A DNA stretch of 64,000 nt from Peribolospora baueri (lineage: Eukaryota > Basidiomycota > Peribolosporomycetes > Peribolosporales > Peribolosporaceae), in the NCBI GenBank assembly GCA_029717555.1, contig JAMDHS010000058.1, forward strand, positions 1 through 64,000, read 5' to 3'. Positions 58,373 through 64,000 of the stretch are shown piece after piece. Both the position numbers and the translations under genes were made by a program. The notes beneath the pieces are model-generated. The model ran no database searches. It was not told the DNA's origin and saw only the letters and a list, made by a program, of their open reading frames with translations. Positions within the stretch are counted from its first letter, which is position 1. Each line of letters starts with the position of its first letter.

Positions 58373-60124
58373 CTACAGGAAAGCGCCCAGGAAGAGGCAG
58401 AACACGCCGAAGAAGCAGATCCCCACGGTGCGCATGCCAAGGGAGACGTTGGCGGCAAAGACGACACCGCCAGTCCTCGGATCGTTTTTGTCAAACCGGC
58501 GAAGCTGCGAGGCGAAGGAGAGGGCCCAGTAGACGGGGATCGAGGCCAGCACGACTCCGTTGGCGAAGCTGAGGACCTTCGAGGGCGTCCAAGGGGCATC
58601 AATATTGATCGAGACCAGTCGGCTAGGGGCGGAGGAAAAGAAGTCCGTCTGGACGAGGAAGATGGTGAGACCAAAGAGAACGACGACAGCAGAGACGAGA
58701 CTGCCCAAAAGCGTTTTGATGTGATTCTCGGTGAAGAAAACGGCGGTGGAGTTGATGTTGAGCTTCTTGTCGTCCTGCGCATCCTGGAAACCATAGGCAG
58801 TGTCGAAGTAGATGGCCCAGATTCCCGTCGTCAGCGCCAGCGGGATCACGGGTAAGATCGGCATCGGAGCACCGGCGGCGGCGGCTACGAGTGTGTTGCT
58901 CAGCTCGGCAAACCGTGCCTCGTTCAGCACGTTGGGAAGATAATGGAACGCCTGGGGCATCAACCAGGCCAACCACTCGGCGGCGCGGGAGAGCCAGATG
59001 TCGGTGGCACCGCTGGGAGCCAGAAGGTTCCAGCCGACGACCCAGCCCGTAAAGGCCGGCCAGGCGACGGCGGTGCAAAGGACGAGCTGAGGCCAAACGA
59101 AAAAGCGCTTGGCAAAGGGATAGATGGTGTAGATTATGTAGATCGGGAACGAGTGCCAGAACCTGGGAGAGGCAGAAAATCATGGGGGCAGGATCGGAGG
59201 GGAGCATGACATGCGTGTTAGTCCATTGGAACGGTATCTAAGCAGCACTTTGCTGTCCCCTCGGCTCATTCTCTGATGGCCGACAACGGGGCTGTCCTCT
59301 CTTAGATTAAAGGACTCTCTTCAAACTCACGCTTCGTAGCCGAGGAACACGATTGACAGCCAAGCCGTGAACGCCGCTTTAACGATGAACCAAGCGACGG
59401 CCGTAGGTACGGAGATGCGCCCCGTGGGCAGCGGCCGGTGGCACGTACGCCGAACCTTGGCGTCAATGTCCCTGTCGACCACGTCGCTGCAAGGGCGCGA
59501 TGCAAGGATCCAGACGTCAGTGCCGGAAAATTAACCTCGATGACGGCAATGTGCCAGTGGCGAGAACATGCTCACTTCCAGACGCAGAAAGAGGCATGCA
59601 GAAGAGTGAACAAGACCCAAGTAAGGGCAAAGCTGTAGACGAAGCGTGCGACTAGGCCAAGCTTCTGGTCCGCGGTCATATCAAGGGTGAATGCGATCTG
59701 CAACCTGTTCGAAGCGGCAATGCACAGTGCCCAAGCTGCAGAGCAAAGCGGCAGAGGGACGATCGACGAATTGGCGACGCCGGCATGTGGGGGAATGGTT
59801 AAGAGCAAAAGGTGAGGAAGAGTGGCACGGGTACGTCGGATAGAGTCACGAAGGGAGGGGGGCAGCCGCCGCTCAAAATGGTGCCCGCAACCCGGCCGAG
59901 CCGTCTTCTCGCCAAAGAACCCACTCACCTGCGGCGTAACATTGCAGCCTGCTTTCGGTCGTGTGCCACCTGCCGATCTCCACCAACGTGCTCAGGAACT
60001 GGCGAATGGCGGCTGGGCTGCCAAAGGGATAGGAAGGAGCACGGATAGGCCGCACCTCGTCGTCGACCGCGATGGCCTTTTCCGAAGGGTTGGTGCGGAC
60101 GTCCCGCCGACGCGCTATCGTCAT
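58373..60124 (-). CDS. UbiA-family prenyltransferase
   Basis: Four exons on the minus strand: 60124-59929, 59735-59576, 59486-59331 and 59162-58373 (1302 nt, 433 aa, phase-closed). UbiA enzymes are polytopic membrane proteins that attach an isoprenyl chain to an aromatic or other acceptor using Mg2+. Both Asp-rich motifs are intact: NDVVDRDID, whose Asn codon is split by intron 2, followed by RPLPTGRIS, and DTAYGFQDAQDD. The IYPFAKRFFVWPQLVL segment is also typical. Several hydrophobic helices follow the second motif. The N-terminus lacks the usual COQ2 wording and a clear mitochondrial presequence, so a secondary-metabolite or meroterpenoid-type enzyme is as likely as ubiquinone synthesis. 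An open frame continues upstream of 60124, so an extra 5' exon is possible. Confidence 0.82.
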
Positions 60125-61158
60125 CTTCGTCGTGGTCTTAGACACGGTTGCGCTGCAATCGGACTAGTCGGTGCGGTCCTGATGTTTGAACAGAATTTTG
60201 TATAAGCATCACATGAGGACGGCGTCGACAGCGAGTCTTCTCCGCGGGCCATTCGACCCATTCGCTATCTCGGCCGTCATCGTCAGCACGCACCGGCAAC
60301 ACAAGGGACGTTGAAGAGGCTCCTTGCATGGGCAGGGACGTATCTCGGGTACTGGGGGCGGAGCGGCAGCTTTTGTACTGCTGTCCGCCTCGCACTGGGA
60401 GGCCGGTCTCACAGCCACTGACTGGAGACTGGAAAAGAGAAAAATCCATGGTCGGTGTGTGGAGCGGCGTTGCGGAGGCACGGAAGAAGGCCTGACGCCC
60501 AAGTGAAACAAGGCAGGCGACCCTATGACCTCGCCGCTCCACAGCTGAGGCAAATGCACGGGCGAAGATTTCCACGCGCGCGCACAGATGTTCCGTGCAA
60601 GATAGTTGAGAGAAGAGCGTACGCATCCGGTGGTATCCTAGAAGCACGCGTACCTTGCTGTTGCTGTGCCTTGGCGACGGAACTCAGCCGACCTTTACTA
60701 TTCCGCTCACTAATGACTCGAGACAGAAGCCACAGTCAACTCTGTTCGGTTTCAGTCCGACACATTTGGTTGTGCCCCGCGCAGGCGAGCAGCATGTCAC
60801 TACTAGATCGCCTTCACCGCCCCGCTTTACCGCTCCGTCGGGGTAACGAACGGAGTGACGACATGACACCAGCACCGCCCCGTCCGCGAGCGGGTGCGTA
60901 CCGCCGACCGGTAGCGGGTGCGTGCAACCCCCGGCATGCGTCGGCTCCCTCGGCTTCAAAAATAGCCACGCAGAGCAGCTTCAAGCGATATCGTCTCCCA
61001 TGAACTAATCGGCATCCTTCAAAAGCAGGCTCTTGCTTCCGCACGCTCGTCCTTCCCCCCACGAGGTCCTCCCGGCAATCTGTCAACCCCTACGCCATGG
61101 CCGCCCCGCCGCCCTTGACGCTACCCCAGCCGCCGTTCTTGCCAGTCACCGAGCCACT
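60125..61158. other. Divergent intergenic region
   Basis: About 1 kb between the minus-strand prenyltransferase and the plus-strand membrane protein. A minus-strand frame at 60138-60647 directly abuts the prenyltransferase start and could hold a 5' exon; otherwise nothing is recognisable. Confidence 0.45.
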
Positions 61159-62618
61159 ATGGGTGTCCAGTTGTTACATGTCCGCCTGCCTGGCGGTCTT
61201 TATATGGGAGTAAGTCTGCTTGTGTCCTTCCCTAATGGATTGGCTTGTCAACTTGTTTGGCAACTTGTTCAGCTCTGCCCTCCCCTAATGGAACGGCCTA
61301 TGAACGTTGTCAGCTTTGGCGCGATCTGATGATCTTTTGCTTCGTCTCGACGGCTACCAGCTATATTCTCACACTGCCGGCTGAGGTTCACTTTTATCGA
61401 ACCCGTGGCATGACGCCGGCGACCATCCCATTCGTGCTCTGCCGGTACATTGGCTTGCTTGGCTTGGTCGTCATCCTCGTCGCTGCGACCGCCTTTTTCA
61501 CCGAACCGGGCTGCCAAAAGTACGGTGTCATGGCGCCCTACATCAACAACATCATCACGCTCGCCTCGTCGGCCATCTTCGTCCTGCGCACATGGGGCAT
61601 TTACGGCAAGGACAAGCGGGCGCTCGTAGTGCTCACCATCCTCTTCCTCGGCCAGGCCGTCGCGACGCTCACCGTCTCGTACTATGTCATGCCGGTGCTC
61701 GGCTTTGGCGGCCTGGGGTGCATCCCTCAGGCGGACCCGAAGCACCCGGTGTACAACCTGTACTACGTCTTCAACATGATCTTCGACACTTGCATCGTCG
61801 CCATGTCATCCTTCCGGCTAGTGCGTCGCACGGGCGGAGAACACGCCACGACGCTGTACCACCGCTTGCTCAAAGACGGCGTGCTCTACTTCGTCGCCGT
61901 GTTGGCCATCAACGTGCTTAATACGGTCTTTTTCTCCTTCCAAGGCTGGCCGTTCATGGCAGTCAACGCTCCGTTTGGCGCCCTGGTCACCTCGGTCATG
62001 TCCTGCCGACTCGTCCTCCGCCCCTACCTCTCTGTCACTCCCTCTTCGTCGACGTCCGATCCGCTCGTACGGGGCATTGCCTCGCGCAGCAACGAAACGA
62101 GCAACCCCTCCAGGGGACCCGGCATCAGTGCCGTCGCCAGTGGAACGTCTGCAGGCGATTTTGACCTCGAATCTCGCCCCACCCCATTCGCCCGTGTTGC
62201 ACACAAACAACGCCCTTCCGTCAGTAGTCGGCCGGAGGAGATTCTCCGCGCCAGCGACGGCGGCCCGCCTTGGTCTAAGCTCCCGTCGACCTCGCACCCG
62301 TTCCATAACACCTCGGCGTCCGCACCTATCGCCATGCAGCCTTTGTTACCGAGTCATAGTCGCCCGGCGAAGGGGGCGGCGTCCCACTCGATGCCCGGCT
62401 CGAACTCGACTTTTTCTTCCTATCGACCGGAGGAAGCGAGCTCGAACGGGGCGACGCCGATCCAGGTGCACGTCTCCAAAGAGGTCGTCGTCGATGGGTC
62501 CGACCCGGACGACGACAGTCCTCCCCTTCTGCGGGACCGCGGCGGACAGCGTCCGTACGGCTCGGCCGGCGGCGTGCTGGGTGACATATCCGGGACGTAT
62601 CGCCCGCAAGCATTCTGA
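61159..62618 (+). CDS. DUF6533-like multi-pass membrane protein
   Basis: The core is a long exon, 61314-62618 (stop TGA). The N-terminus is uncertain; exon 61159-61209 joined at GTAAGT/CAG keeps phase and gives 451 aa, whereas an ATG at 61097 reads a more hydrophobic peptide but does not splice in phase. The first helix (FCFVSTATSYILTLPAEVHFYR) resembles the basidiomycete DUF6533 domain. About six further hydrophobic segments follow, with conserved-looking CRY, WGIYGKDKR and a Cys in GLGCIPQ. A ~190-aa Ser/Pro-rich cytosolic tail ends the protein. The topology is receptor-like (about 7 TM) but no ligand or G-protein link is known to me. Confidence 0.62.
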
Positions 62619-63979
62619 GATCGATCGGCCGATCTCCGTCGGTTGCCGAGCGACGGTGGCTCTCCTTCCATATCGGGCGGGCGCCTTGCGGTTGTCGACT
62701 TCCCTCTCGGCACGGCCGGTCTACCTACCCGTTTCTCCGTTCCTTCCCTTTCTCCTTCGGACCTCTTTTGCAAACAGTGCTATACCCGCCAACGCTTAGT
62801 TTAATTTCGTTGGGTGAGCGGCACATAATTCTCTAGCCAGCGAGCCCCACTTCGGACATGTAACGTAACGAATAGCGGACGAACCCTACGTATTGATTTC
62901 AAAAACGAGTCAGGAACGTGCGAAACGCTGCGCGGAGTGATGTACGAAGCGTCACGAAGCGTCATAGGCGAGTCAGAACGCTCGGGATCGTTTGCCGGCG
63001 CGCTCGGGTGTGCATGCACTAGACATCGTCGATGTTGCACGGCCTCGTTGGTCTTTGGTCTCGGTGAATGATTCTCGCTGAACGACTGGCCACCCACGTT
63101 GATCGTCGGAGCGCGTTCTGGCTTGTGCGCGTCACCTCAAGTGGAGGGGGTCACCGATGTGCCACCGCCGGCTGCGTATCGCCAGTATAGAGGGTAGTTC
63201 GGCTCTTGGAGCACCCGGAACTACGGATGGCTTTCTTCCGTCCCCATCACGCTACTCATGTCCGCGGACGCAAAAGAGTGGCGGTGAATATGAAGAGCGG
63301 TCGCAGATGGGGCGAGACAATGTGGTACTACAGCGTTTACATGGAGATGTTGTCCGTGTGCTGTGCTGTGTCTTGCGTACCGGTACGGCGCTCAAACCGA
63401 CCTAAATTAGCGCCCCATGGTGACAGTTGGCGCCGCAAGACGTGCTCACAAGTTAGTCTAGAATGGTTAGGAGGCGCGCACCATCGCCGCCCCGAGTGAG
63501 CGACGAAGAGGCTGATAGGAGCGCCACTGCGGTGCGACGGTGGTAGCGCGGTCCGCATGAGGCCATTGATTGATAACACACAGAGTACGGCATAGTAAAT
63601 ACAAGGAGCCCCAGGACGAGTGGAAGGAAACAAGGTAACGTGCCGTCGCTGGCACGCCATCATCCCTTGTACGCGACTTCAGACCGAATTGCCGTCCATG
63701 TGTGGGACAAATCCGCTCAACGTGAGTGGGCGAGTTATTGTTGCCTGGAGGCGAAAAAAACTGCCGCCACGGGCCGGCGGCCAGTGCAGAAGACGGCGCC
63801 CTCCATTTAAGCCGTCGAGTTCGAGATTCTGTCCCACCCAACCTGCGCAGGATTACAGCCGGGACCGTCACCTCCTTTCCGTCGTCCCTTCACACAACTC
63901 GCCGCGACCGAAAGTCCGCGCGACTTTTACCTGTGGCCCCCACCCCCCTCTTCAGCCCCGTTCGCCATCGGTCGCCATC
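62619..63979. other. Intergenic region, no gene seen
   Basis: About 1.36 kb with no assignable frame. The last ~80 bp are pyrimidine-rich and look like the leader of the gene starting at 63980. Confidence 0.55.
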
Positions 63980-64000
63980 ATGCCCAAGTTGGAGTCGAAG
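63980..64000 (+). CDS. Start of a gene running off the window (partial)
   Basis: An ATG in a fungal-style context (GCCATCATGCCC) follows a CT-rich leader and opens MPKLESK before the window ends. Too short to identify. Confidence 0.35.

Noticed and set aside
61097-61209. Hydrophobic N-terminal exon for the DUF6533-like protein starting at 61097
   Set aside because: The peptide looks membrane-like, but no acceptor between 61210 and 61320 restores the downstream frame; the 61159 start does.

Overview
The window is nuclear DNA of a filamentous or yeast-like fungus, most likely a basidiomycete. The evidence is dense short introns (mostly 45-110 nt, GT...AG), GC-rich coding sequence, a macrophage-activating-glycoprotein-type wall protein, a Pan1/intersectin fusion protein and a DUF6533-like membrane protein. 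The intron-rich style would fit Pucciniomycotina (for example Microbotryomycetes), but I cannot place it to genus from sequence alone. Coordinates for spliced genes come from my reading of splice sites, checked for phase; most gene models close exactly in frame.

Layout. 18-1832 (+): secreted GPI-type glycoprotein. 3258-5380 (-): two-finger C2H2 transcription factor, followed by a 7.1-kb stretch (5381-12496) of low-complexity DNA with no gene I can support. 12497-14257 (+): TIP41 (TOR/PP2A signalling). 14478-18652 (+): 17-exon MSH5 (meiotic MutS homolog). 18768-21096 (-): cofactor-independent phosphoglycerate mutase, convergent with MSH5 and sharing a 214-bp divergent promoter with POLD4 (21311-22447, +). 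23815-25726 (+): secreted RNase T2. 26427-29654 (+): Zrg17-like member of the CDF zinc transporter family. 30204-37798 (+): very large Pan1/intersectin-type endocytic scaffold with EH, coiled coil, proline-rich, WH2, two SH3, DH and PH parts. 38396-39741 (+): YIP1-family Golgi membrane protein. 40091-43883 (+): BRO1/ALIX ESCRT factor, whose 3' end overlaps the 3' end of a Mediator Med19-like gene on the other strand (43831-44991, -). 46122-49092 (+): divergent septin-type GTPase with large insertions.

From about 49.1 to 58.3 kb the window changes character. It holds a divergent inverted repeat pair, a nested hairpin, a broken Ty3/gypsy retrotransposon fossil on the minus strand (about 50977-55962) and further decayed minus-strand coding-like sequence (about 56.0-57.5 kb). 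Gene order resumes with a UbiA-type prenyltransferase (58373-60124, -), a DUF6533-like multi-pass membrane protein (61159-62618, +) and the first codons of a gene running off the right edge (63980).

Functionally, 30-49 kb is rich in membrane-traffic and cortex genes (Pan1/intersectin, YIP1, BRO1, septin), while 14-22 kb carries genome-maintenance genes (MSH5, POLD4). The most interesting single locus is the Pan1/intersectin gene. Its sequence suggests a built-in long/short isoform switch by retention of one intron, plus an N-terminal array of kinase-type repeats. I did not find a CRISPR array, rRNA or a tRNA I could support.
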